Shown: in pieces, positions 53,705 through 61,053 of the stretch
Layout of the letters: each line of letters begins with the position of its first letter
Position numbering within the stretch: the stretch's first letter is position 1
From: Bacteroidales bacterium
GTDB taxonomy: Bacteria; Bacteroidota; Bacteroidia; Bacteroidales; UBA932
Reading direction: 5' to 3'
DNA length: 64,000 bases
Assembly (NCBI GenBank): GCA_017935505.1
Contig: JAGBHM010000013.1
Location: 27,594 to 91,593 of the forward strand
Made by a program: the position numbers and the translations under genes
The notes under the pieces: generated by a model
What the model was told of the DNA's origin: nothing
The model's input: only the letters and a program-made list of their open reading frames with translations
Databases searched by the model: none

Positions 53705-54526
53705 TTATTCGTTAATATTCTCTTTCTCTTCTGCAGTCTGGGCAGATTTGCGTGCACGCAATTTCTTACCTACCGGTGCATCGTTCTCCTTATTCTCTGC
53801 AGCCTCATTTTTCTCCTCTTTCTCTTTCTCCTTCTCTACTCTTCTCTCTTCCAAACCCTCTGAAATAGCTTGGCAAAGAGCACCCATGATCACTGAGATA
53901 GATTTAGCGGCATCATCATTTGCAGGAATAACATAATCAATAGGGGTAGGATCGCAACAAGTATCAACCATAGCGATTACCGGTATGTTAAGACGGTTAG
54001 CCTCTTTAACTGCATTCATCTCTTTCTGTACGTCTACAACGAACAAAGCAGATGGCAAACGGTTAAGGTCTGCAATTGAACCCAAGTTCTTCTCCAATTT
54101 TGCTCTTTGACGGGTGATTTGAAGTTTCTCACGTTTTGCAAGAGTCTCAAATGTACCGTCTGCAATCATTTTATCAATGGTGTTCATCTTCTTAACTGCC
54201 TTACGGATAGTAGGGAAGTTAGTAAGCATTCCACCTGGCCATCTCTCTGTAACATATGGCATGTTTACTGATTTGGCCTTCTCGGCAACGATCTCTTTTG
54301 CCTGTTTTTTGGTTGCTACAAACAGAATTTTTCTGCCAGCTCTTGCAAGCTGTTTCATCATATTTGCAGCGTCATCTATTTTGACAACAGTCTTGTGCAG
54401 GTCAATGATGTGGATACCATTCTTCTCCATGAAGATATATGGAGCCATTTTAGGATTCCACTTTCTTTTCAAGTGGCCAAAATGAGAACCTGCATCAAGT
54501 AATTCTTGGAAATTTGTTCTAGGCAT
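53705..54526 (-). CDS. rpsB: 30S ribosomal protein uS2
   Basis: 273 residues. NFQELLDAGSHFGHLKRKWN and KMAPYIFMEKNGIHIIDLHK are the conserved start; RWPGGMLTNFPTIRKAVKKM and DTCCDPTPIDYVIPANDDAA are further signatures. A 35-residue Lys/Glu-rich C-terminal tail extends beyond the usual end. Precedes tsf with a 13-base gap. The leader contains a stem-loop that may mediate autoregulation. Confidence 0.98.
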   Translation of the reverse strand: MPRTNFQELLDAGSHFGHLKRKWNPKMAPYIFMEKNGIHIIDLHKTVVKIDDAANMMKQLARAGRKILFVATKKQAKEIVAEKAKSVNMPYVTERWPGGMLTNFPTIRKAVKKMNTIDKMIADGTFETLAKREKLQITRQRAKLEKNLGSIADLNRLPSALFVVDVQKEMNAVKEANRLNIPVIAMVDTCCDPTPIDYVIPANDDAAKSISVIMGALCQAISEGLEERRVEKEKEKEEKNEAAENKENDAPVGKKLRARKSAQTAEEKENINE

Positions 54527-54564
54527 TTTTCTTTTTTTTAAACTTTAAAATTTCTCTTTTTATC

Positions 54565-54599
54565 AATCCTGAGTAATGGCTTTGCCAGTCTCAGTGATT
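54565..54599 (-). promoter_or_regulatory. Stem-loop in the rpsB leader
   Basis: On the minus strand the leader folds as AATC-a-CTGAG-act-GGC-aaa-GCC-atta-CTCAG-GATT: an outer 4-bp, a 5-bp and an inner 3-bp helix separated by a bulge and an asymmetric internal loop. It lies 39 bases before the rpsB start in a 167-base leader. No T-run follows, so it is not a terminator. S2 represses its own mRNA in other bacteria through leader structures, so this is a candidate autoregulatory element. Confidence 0.5.
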
Positions 54600-54693
54600 T
54601 TCCGCAGCGGGACAATTAAAAGTAGTCTTGCAGAAAAATTGCAAAAATCTTTCAATTTTATATCCCAACTGTGCGATAAAATCAGCTATAATA

Positions 54694-55083
54694 CTAACGT
54701 TTACTGAATTGGAAGCGTCTACGTGCACCAGGTTGTCCAGGTTTCTTTCTCTCAACTTCGCGAGCATCGCGAGTTAGGAAGCCTGCTGATTTCAATGTAG
54801 AGCGGTAAGCCTCTTTATCAATTTCACATAGAGCGCGAGAGATTGCCAAACGCAATGCCTCTGCCTGACCTTTGATTCCGCCACCGTCGAGATTAGCTTT
54901 GATATCAAAATTAGCCAATGTTCCGGTAACTTCAAGAGGTTGTTTTACAATAAACTGGAGAGAAGGATCTGCAAAATATACTGCAAGGTCTCTACCATTG
55001 ATTGTAATATTACCTTTACCTGTGTTCACATAAACGCGAGCAACTGCTGATTTACGTCTTCCAAGGGCGTTGATTACTTCCAT
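54694..55083 (-). CDS. rpsI: 30S ribosomal protein uS9
   Basis: 129 residues. ALGRRKSAVARVYVNTGKGN, then GGGIKGQAEALRLAISRALC and the basic C-terminal tail GQPGARRRFQFSKR, which reaches into the decoding centre near the P-site tRNA. It follows rplM by 7 bases, the standard L13-S9 pair. Confidence 0.98.
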   Translation of the reverse strand: MEVINALGRRKSAVARVYVNTGKGNITINGRDLAVYFADPSLQFIVKQPLEVTGTLANFDIKANLDGGGIKGQAEALRLAISRALCEIDKEAYRSTLKSAGFLTRDAREVERKKPGQPGARRRFQFSKR

Positions 55084-55090
55084 GCTCTGT

Positions 55091-55543
55091 TTAAATTTCG
55101 TTTAATTTGATTGTTCTTGGTTTCTGTGCTTCGTGCGGATGCTCCGAACCTTCGTATACATACAAATTACGGAACAATTTTGCACCTAATTTATTCTTAG
55201 GAAGCATTCCTCTTACAGCTTCCTCAACTACGGCTAGAGGTTTGCGTACCAACAACTCTTTTGGAGTTGCGAAACGCTGTCCGCCGGGATACCCTGTATG
55301 TCTAACATACACTTTGTCAGTTAACTTTTTACCAGTCAAACGTACTTTGTTTGCGTTAAGGATAATTACATTATCACCGCAATCTACGTGTGGAGTGTAG
55401 TTAACTTTGTTCTTGCCTCTAAGAATAAGTGATACTCTTGAAGCAAGGCGTCCTAATACTAGATCAGTAGCGTCAATAACAACCCACTCCTTGTTTACGG
55501 ATTGTGCATTGGCTGACACTGTCTTGTAACTTTGATAATCCAC
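55091..55543 (-). CDS. rplM: 50S ribosomal protein uL13 (GTG start)
   Basis: 150 residues. KEWVVIDATDLVLGRLASRV, HVDCGDNVIILNANKVRLTG and RGMLPKNKLGAKLFRNLYVY are L13 signatures. A GTG at 55541-55543 gives VDYQSYKTVSANAQSVNKEW, aligning with the MDTLSYKTIS-type start usual in the group. An in-frame ATG at 55606 lies within the -7 element and upstream of the predicted start site (about 55597), so it cannot be used from this promoter. The GTG start is therefore well supported. Confidence 0.96.
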   Translation of the reverse strand: MDYQSYKTVSANAQSVNKEWVVIDATDLVLGRLASRVSLILRGKNKVNYTPHVDCGDNVIILNANKVRLTGKKLTDKVYVRHTGYPGGQRFATPKELLVRKPLAVVEEAVRGMLPKNKLGAKLFRNLYVYEGSEHPHEAQKPRTIKLNEI

Positions 55544-55603
55544 TGTGTTGATTTTTAGATTAATACTTAATTTTGTTGCGATTTCCCTCACTATAAGGGG
55601 GTG

Positions 55604-55634
55604 CAAAGATAGTCATTTTTTTTAAAGTGCCAAA
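55604..55634 (-). promoter_or_regulatory. Promoter of rplM-rpsI
   Basis: On the minus strand TTTG (55631-55634), a 19-base spacer and TATCTTTG (55604-55611), a full consensus match. The -33 element lies inside the last codons of pfkA. Confidence 0.8.
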
Positions 55635-56608
55635 ATATGAGCTATTTCATACCATAATTTGTTTATTTGGTTGTGTTTGGCACAGGCTTCAGCAAACGGT
55701 GTATAGACAATTTCTCCATTGATCTGACCAACCATTATACCACTTTGTCCATCGAGCAGCGCTTCAACGGCACGATTGCCTAAAATGCTGGCAAGAACCC
55801 TGTCGCTGCATGTAGGAGAACCTCCACGCTGGATATGTCCCAACGTTGTTACTCGTGTCTCATAGTCGGGCAGCTTCGCCTTCACTTTTTTGGCAACCTC
55901 TTCCGCACTGCCCAGATCCTCGCCTTCGGCAACAATGATTATTCCCGATGTCTTGTTTTTTCTACGCTCGCTTACCAGATAATTGCATAAATCATCAACA
56001 TCTGTATGCACCTCAGGAATTAGTGTAGCCTCAGCTCCGGTGCTTATTGCCGTATAGAGGCCTATAAAACCGGCATCTCTTCCCATAACCTCAACAAAAA
56101 AGACCAGATTGTGAGAATCTGCAGTATCCCTTATCTTGTCTATCGCCTCTACAGCAGTATTCACTGCGGTATCGAACCCTATTGTAAAATCGGTACCGTA
56201 AATATCATTGTCGATAGTTCCCGGTATGCCCACAACCGGGAATCCGAACTCTTCATGCAGAAGATTCGCCCCGCGGAATGAGCCGTCACCGCCTATAACA
56301 ACAAGAGCATCAATACCGGCCTCCCGCATATTCTCCACTGCCTCAGCCCTTGCCGCCTTCTCCTTGAACTCAGGACATCTGCTCGATTTGAGCATTGTGC
56401 CTCCGGTTGATATGATTTTGGATACAGAATGTGACTGCATCCCCATAAACTGTTTCTCCAACAATCCCCGATATCCTCTTCTTACACCAACAACCTCTAT
56501 ACCTTTATATATAGCACTCCTGACAACGGCCCTTATTGCCGCATTCATTCCTGGAGAGTCTCCTCCTGAGGTAAGGAGTGCCAATCTCTTTATTTTTCGC
56601 TCTTCCAT
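55622..56608 (-). CDS. pfkA: ATP-dependent 6-phosphofructokinase
   Basis: 328 residues. LALLTSGGDSPGMNAAIRAV, ALVVIGGDGSFRGANLL, VVGIPGTIDNDIYGTDFTIG (catalytic Asp in TIDND) and VEVMGRDAGFIGLYTAI are all in the order of bacterial PfkA, with VTTLGHIQRGGSP near residue 245. The Gly after the second GGD (GGDGS) is the ATP-type residue rather than the pyrophosphate type. It commits fructose 6-phosphate to glycolysis. ATG at 56606-56608 fits the family; the longer open frame (to 56935) runs into dusB and is not coding. Confidence 0.97.
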   Translation of the reverse strand: MEERKIKRLALLTSGGDSPGMNAAIRAVVRSAIYKGIEVVGVRRGYRGLLEKQFMGMQSHSVSKIISTGGTMLKSSRCPEFKEKAARAEAVENMREAGIDALVVIGGDGSFRGANLLHEEFGFPVVGIPGTIDNDIYGTDFTIGFDTAVNTAVEAIDKIRDTADSHNLVFFVEVMGRDAGFIGLYTAISTGAEATLIPEVHTDVDDLCNYLVSERRKNKTSGIIIVAEGEDLGSAEEVAKKVKAKLPDYETRVTTLGHIQRGGSPTCSDRVLASILGNRAVEALLDGQSGIMVGQINGEIVYTPFAEACAKHNQINKLWYEIAHILAL

Positions 56609-56634
56609 ATCTCCATATTTTAATACAATACCGC

Positions 56635-56667
56635 CAAAGGTAGTAAATTCGGCTCCTTTGCTGCAAA
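56635..56667 (-). promoter_or_regulatory. Promoter of pfkA
   Basis: On the minus strand TTTG (56664-56667), a 21-base spacer and TACCTTTG (56635-56642), 26 bases before the ATG. Confidence 0.6.
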
Positions 56668-56680
56668 AAAAATTCCCGAA

Positions 56681-56712
56681 TTGGCTCAAATGGAAAATTG
56701 CTGTTATTTTTG
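56681..56712 (+). promoter_or_regulatory. Promoter of dusB
   Basis: TTG (56681-56683), a 21-base spacer and TATTTTTG (56705-56712), 41 bases before the dusB ATG. It is back to back with the pfkA promoter. Confidence 0.5.
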
Positions 56713-56753
56713 TAGAAAATTGGGATATTTTGTCCCGACAGTTGGAGTATTTT

Positions 56754-57761
56754 ATGAAGATAGGCAATATAGATTTGGGCGAAAAGCCACTTTTCCTGGC
56801 ACCGATGGAGGATGTTACCGATGCATCATTCAGATATATATGCAAAGAGTTTGGGGCAGATATGATGTATACAGAATTTGTATCATCCGACGGACTTATA
56901 AGGGATGCACGCAAGTCTCTGGCCAAACTGGTCACATACGACTATGAGAAACCTATAGGAATACAGATATACGGACATATTCCTGAGGCAATGGTAGAGG
57001 CTGCAAAAATGGCAGAGGAGGCCTCCAGAATAGCCGGAGGGGCCGGCCCTGATATAATTGATATAAATTTTGGCTGTCCGGTAAATAAAATAGCAGGCAG
57101 AGGGGCCGGAAGCGGAATGATGCGCTTCCCCGATAAAATGGTGGAAATTACCAAATCGGTGGTTGAGGCGGTAAAATTGCCGGTAACGGTCAAGACCCGT
57201 CTTGGCTGGGATGAAAATTCAAAAATCATTGTAGAGCTTGCAGAAAGGCTACAGGATGTGGGTATAGCAGCCCTTACAGTACATGGAAGGACCCGTTGCC
57301 AGATGTATAAAGGGGAGGCCGACTGGAGCTTAATAGGAAAAATAAAGGAGAATCCGCGTATGCACATACCTATAATAGGTAATGGTGACATTACAGACGG
57401 CCCCAGCGCAAAGGCTGCCTTTGAAAGGTATGGTGTTGATGGTGTAATGATTGGAAGGGCAACTTATGGACGTCCATGGATATTCAAGGAGATAAAGCAT
57501 TTTCTGAAATATAATGAACCTATGCAGCCACTCACATTGGATGAGAAGGTTGATCTTGCAAAGAAGCATTTCTGCAAATCGGTGGCAGTGAAGGGAGACC
57601 GGGTGGGAGTCCTTGAGATGAGGCGCCATCTGTCGAATTACTTCAAGGCAATTCCAAATTTCAAGGAGACAAGGCTCAAATTGGTTACAACCAATGAACC
57701 GGAGAAAATATTGGAGCTTCTGGAGTTTATAAGAGAAAACTTTAGAGAATGTGGAGAATAA
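56754..57761 (+). CDS. dusB: tRNA-dihydrouridine synthase
   Basis: 335 residues. FLAPMEDVTDASFRYICKEF, ININFGCPVNK in DIIDINFGCPVNKIAGRGAG (catalytic Cys), VTVKTRLGWDENSK, ALTVHGRTRCQMYKGEADW and GVMIGRATYGRPWIF are the FMN and tRNA binding motifs of DusB. It reduces uridines in tRNA D-loops using NADPH. ATG at 56754 was chosen; upstream codons in the frame overlap pfkA on the other strand. lpxK follows 16 bases later. Confidence 0.95.
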   Translation: MKIGNIDLGEKPLFLAPMEDVTDASFRYICKEFGADMMYTEFVSSDGLIRDARKSLAKLVTYDYEKPIGIQIYGHIPEAMVEAAKMAEEASRIAGGAGPDIIDINFGCPVNKIAGRGAGSGMMRFPDKMVEITKSVVEAVKLPVTVKTRLGWDENSKIIVELAERLQDVGIAALTVHGRTRCQMYKGEADWSLIGKIKENPRMHIPIIGNGDITDGPSAKAAFERYGVDGVMIGRATYGRPWIFKEIKHFLKYNEPMQPLTLDEKVDLAKKHFCKSVAVKGDRVGVLEMRRHLSNYFKAIPNFKETRLKLVTTNEPEKILELLEFIRENFRECGE

Positions 57762-57777
57762 TTATAAATAGCTGATT

Positions 57778-58875
57778 ATGTTGGGTATACTTAGTAAAAC
57801 TGTGCTTTTCCCTTATTATATGGCTTTAAAGGTAAGGCACTTTCTGTACGACAAAAATATAAAGAAGAGCACCAGTTGGCCTGTGCCTGTGATTTGTGTG
57901 GGCAACATCACTGTAGGTGGTACAGGCAAAACTCCCCATACCGAAATGCTGATAAGGCTCCTGGGTGAGAAATACAATATTGCAGTGTTGTCTAGAGGAT
58001 ATAAAAGGGAGAGCAAGGGATTCAGAATAGCCAGAATAACAGACAGTTTCAGGGAGGTTGGCGATGAACCTCTTCAGATAAAACAGAAATTCCCAAATCT
58101 CACAGTTGCAGTATGCAAAAGCCGCAGAGAGGGTATTGAAAAGCTTCTTGCACTGCCAGAAGGTAAAAAGGGTGGCTTGGAGGATGGCACAAGGCCTCAG
58201 GTGATAATCCTCGATGACGGTTTCCAGCACCGCAAGGTAAAACCTTCCCATTCTATTGTTCTGGTAAATTACAACAAACCTATATTTGGAGATAATCTGC
58301 TTCCTATAGGCTCATTACGTGATCTGCCGGGTCAGATAAAGAGGGCCAACAGTGTTGTAATCTCAAAATCGCCTGTAGCAATATATTTAGACGGTATTAT
58401 GGATCAGGAGCGCACGGCGGAGGCTGTGAAGCAGGAGGAGGCGATGTGGCGAAAAAATCTTGCCCTTTCTGACGCACAGAGACTCTATTTCTCTGTTATA
58501 AAATATGGTGAGCCGCTGCCTGTTTTTCATGATAAGGCCGACAGCCGCTACATATATTCAAAAAGTGCAATCTTCTTTACCGGCATTGCAAATGATTTGG
58601 AGTTCCGAAACAACCTTGTGGCAAAATATAAAGTTCTCGACTCGATAAAATTTGCAGACCACAAGAACTTCTCAAAATCGGACATAAAGCATATCAATAC
58701 CTGGGCAAAGAAGAATCCTACAGCTGCAATCTTCACAACTGAAAAAGACAGCAAACGGCTCCTCTCTTCAAAGGGGCTTGATGAAAATGTAATTTCAAGA
58801 CTCTTCTACATTCCAATAGAAGTGACAATTGTACCGCAGCTCAAAGAGCAGGAGTTTATAGAAGGACTTATATAA
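57778..58875 (+). CDS. lpxK: Tetraacyldisaccharide 4'-kinase
   Basis: 365 residues. An N-terminal amphipathic or membrane helix is followed by the Walker A CVGNITVGGTGKTPHTEML; AVLSRGYKRESKGFRI and VIILDDGFQHRKVKP (DDGFQH) are LpxK signatures. It phosphorylates the 4' position of the lipid A disaccharide at the inner membrane. Co-transcribed with dusB. Confidence 0.96.
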   Translation: MLGILSKTVLFPYYMALKVRHFLYDKNIKKSTSWPVPVICVGNITVGGTGKTPHTEMLIRLLGEKYNIAVLSRGYKRESKGFRIARITDSFREVGDEPLQIKQKFPNLTVAVCKSRREGIEKLLALPEGKKGGLEDGTRPQVIILDDGFQHRKVKPSHSIVLVNYNKPIFGDNLLPIGSLRDLPGQIKRANSVVISKSPVAIYLDGIMDQERTAEAVKQEEAMWRKNLALSDAQRLYFSVIKYGEPLPVFHDKADSRYIYSKSAIFFTGIANDLEFRNNLVAKYKVLDSIKFADHKNFSKSDIKHINTWAKKNPTAAIFTTEKDSKRLLSSKGLDENVISRLFYIPIEVTIVPQLKEQEFIEGLI

Positions 58876-58933
58876 TTTCAAGCCCGCTTGGGAATTGATA
58901 AAAATTGATCAAGACAGGTATTTACAATATAAA

Positions 58934-58958
58934 AAGGGCCTCCATAGTGGAAGCCCTT
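58934..58958. terminator. Bidirectional terminator between lpxK and the SusD gene
   Basis: AAGGGCCTCCA pairs with TGGAAGCCCTT (one mismatch) around a 3-base loop. The minus side has a TTTTTATA run, the plus side TTAATTGTTTT. Confidence 0.75.
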
Positions 58959-58984
58959 AATTGTTTTAAGACTATATGCTATAA

Positions 58985-61033
58985 TTATTTAGTCCAGTCC
59001 CACCATACAGGGATAGAGTAAATCTTATAATCCATACAACCCTCAACACCATACTGGCCATAAAGTTCTTTAACAGTCTTGTCAGCCTCTACAGTATTGT
59101 AGTCAGTCTCAAGATATGACTGCATCATTCTTCTTTGGTAGAATCTGTCTGATTGAGGATCAGTGTCGAACTCAGATACATCTTTAGTTCTGTAGTAAGG
59201 AGCTTTGAAGTCATAAACAACACCAAAGTTCTCAATATTACCAGCGTTGAAGTTAAATCTGCGAACATCATTCCAGTTCTGGAAGTTGTAACCCATAGCG
59301 ATAAGTTTCTGCATCATGATATCAGACATTGTAAGAGCCTCAGCAGTCTGAGCTACAGCAGCACTTGACATATAAGCGTTGATATCCTCTTGAGACATTG
59401 GAGCGTATGCGAATGAAACATCAAAACCTCTTGCAGTTGTGCAGCTACCGCTGCCTTCCCATGAAGCAAGCTTGATATTCATACGGTCAAAGTGAGATTT
59501 GATACCCTCTTTGTAAGCAGCAAGAGCATCAGATTTCTTGTTCTGACGGAACAATACCTCAGCCTTCAAGAAACACATCTCAGAGTAAGTCAAGATATCT
59601 GAATCTGAATCAGGTCTTGTGTAGAAACCACCTGTACCCTGTACATAACCCAATGCTCTTGTTGTTGAAGATGCTTTTGAGTAGTAGCAGTTCATATCTG
59701 ATTTTGAAAGACCTTGAGTTTCGAACAAACCATCAGCACGATACATTACGTATTTGATATCCTCAACATACACAGGGTTATTGTCGTTTACATACATTGT
59801 ACCTGCGTGGTATGTGATAGATACAGTATCCGCTCCTTTTGTGATAGTAGCAGCTTGCTCATTGTACAATTTTTTAACATTGTTTACAAATGCATCAACA
59901 GACTCATAGTAATCCAAAATAGCATCATTAGGATATTTTTTGGTAACATCTGCTAGAGCCGGAGTATACTCTCTTTGGATAGATTCGCTCTCGTATCTGT
60001 TAATAATCCAACCCTCATCAATACCTTGTACATTAACACCAGCATCCTCTCTCCACTCAAAGCTCTTGATTGCAGAAGCATCTTCGTTCAATTGAACGTT
60101 CCACATTGCAGAAGGGATAAGTTTAGAGGCTCTAGGGTCTCTAACACCTGTGCCTTTAAAGTTTGTAAGAAGGTTGATATACCATCTGTTAAGTTTTTGG
60201 TTTCTACCCCATGATGCTGTATCCCAAACTACGTTAGGACCATAAGCGTCACCAGAAAGGAAGCTTGTGCCAGCGCTCTCAACGTTGTAGTGAGTCATTT
60301 TTGTATTATCAGCATTTGATTGAGGACCTTTTGCAATAGCATCAAGGACTGCTTGTGGATCGTATTGATCAGTCTTAGAAAGAGTACCCAACCAACGAGC
60401 TTTCAAACCGTAGCAAAGTTTAATCCATTTATTTACATCACCACCATTCCAGGTATCACCTGCTGACAGCGGAGTTGCACCCTCTTGTTGTGGTTGTGAG
60501 AATAGCTCAATAGCCTTGTCAATATCAGCAAGACATGCTTCATAAACTACATCACCAGTATCAAATGAAGGAGAGAAGTCCGGACCAATAGCATTAAAAT
60601 AAGGAATCTCACTGAACAAGTCAACCATCATGATATAACCCATAGATTTTACAACAAGGGCTGCTGCCTCATAGTGAGTAGCACCAGTCTCTTGTGCTTT
60701 TTTGATAATATCAGGAATGTTGTTTGCTGCACCAATGAACCAGTTCTGGTAAGGGGTAATGTTGGCATCCTGAGAAGGGTTCCAGTTAGCCAATCTACCA
60801 ATATGGTCTGTGTAAGAGTATGAAGTAATTATCTGTGCTGCTGCGCTTGTTCTAACGCTTGCAGAGCCCCATGCATACATGTAAAAATACTGTATCCAAG
60901 GCAATCTGATTTCTACGGTAGCACTCTGATTATTAGGTTTGTTAGGGTTTGTATTAACGTCCAACCAGTTTTCACAAGAGGTAGCTCCAAAAATCAAGAT
61001 TAGTGATAAAATTGAGTATAGTAATTTTTTCAT
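58985..61033 (-). CDS. SusD/RagB-family outer membrane lipoprotein
   Basis: 682 residues. A lipobox (LIFGATSCENWLDVNTNPN) is followed by a SusD-like TPR scaffold: NNIPDIIKKAQETGATHYEA, VKSMGYIMMVDLFSEIPYFN and AGDTWNGGDVNKWIKLCYGL are typical, and YSEMCFLKAEVLFRQNKKSD is near residue 505. The pattern is that of the SusD-like_2 group. It caps the SusC barrel encoded upstream (20 bases apart) and binds the substrate, a glycan or peptide of unknown type. A long insertion around residues 290-450 makes it larger than most. Confidence 0.94.
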   Translation of the reverse strand: MKKLLYSILSLILIFGATSCENWLDVNTNPNKPNNQSATVEIRLPWIQYFYMYAWGSASVRTSAAAQIITSYSYTDHIGRLANWNPSQDANITPYQNWFIGAANNIPDIIKKAQETGATHYEAAALVVKSMGYIMMVDLFSEIPYFNAIGPDFSPSFDTGDVVYEACLADIDKAIELFSQPQQEGATPLSAGDTWNGGDVNKWIKLCYGLKARWLGTLSKTDQYDPQAVLDAIAKGPQSNADNTKMTHYNVESAGTSFLSGDAYGPNVVWDTASWGRNQKLNRWYINLLTNFKGTGVRDPRASKLIPSAMWNVQLNEDASAIKSFEWREDAGVNVQGIDEGWIINRYESESIQREYTPALADVTKKYPNDAILDYYESVDAFVNNVKKLYNEQAATITKGADTVSITYHAGTMYVNDNNPVYVEDIKYVMYRADGLFETQGLSKSDMNCYYSKASSTTRALGYVQGTGGFYTRPDSDSDILTYSEMCFLKAEVLFRQNKKSDALAAYKEGIKSHFDRMNIKLASWEGSGSCTTARGFDVSFAYAPMSQEDINAYMSSAAVAQTAEALTMSDIMMQKLIAMGYNFQNWNDVRRFNFNAGNIENFGVVYDFKAPYYRTKDVSEFDTDPQSDRFYQRRMMQSYLETDYNTVEADKTVKELYGQYGVEGCMDYKIYSIPVWWDWTK

Positions 61034-61053
61034 TTCTGTAATCTTTTAAATTT

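Noticed and set aside
52687..53757. A longer EF-Ts starting at 53757
   Set aside because: The extra 22 residues overlap the end of rpsB and the conserved start MEIKASDVAK is at 53691.
55622..56935. A 437-residue version of phosphofructokinase
   Set aside because: The extra 109 residues lie over the pfkA promoter and the dusB gene, and the family start MEERKIKRLALLTSGGD fits at 56608.
56208..57761. A 517-residue version of DusB
   Set aside because: The first 182 residues are antisense to pfkA; the family start is at 56754.
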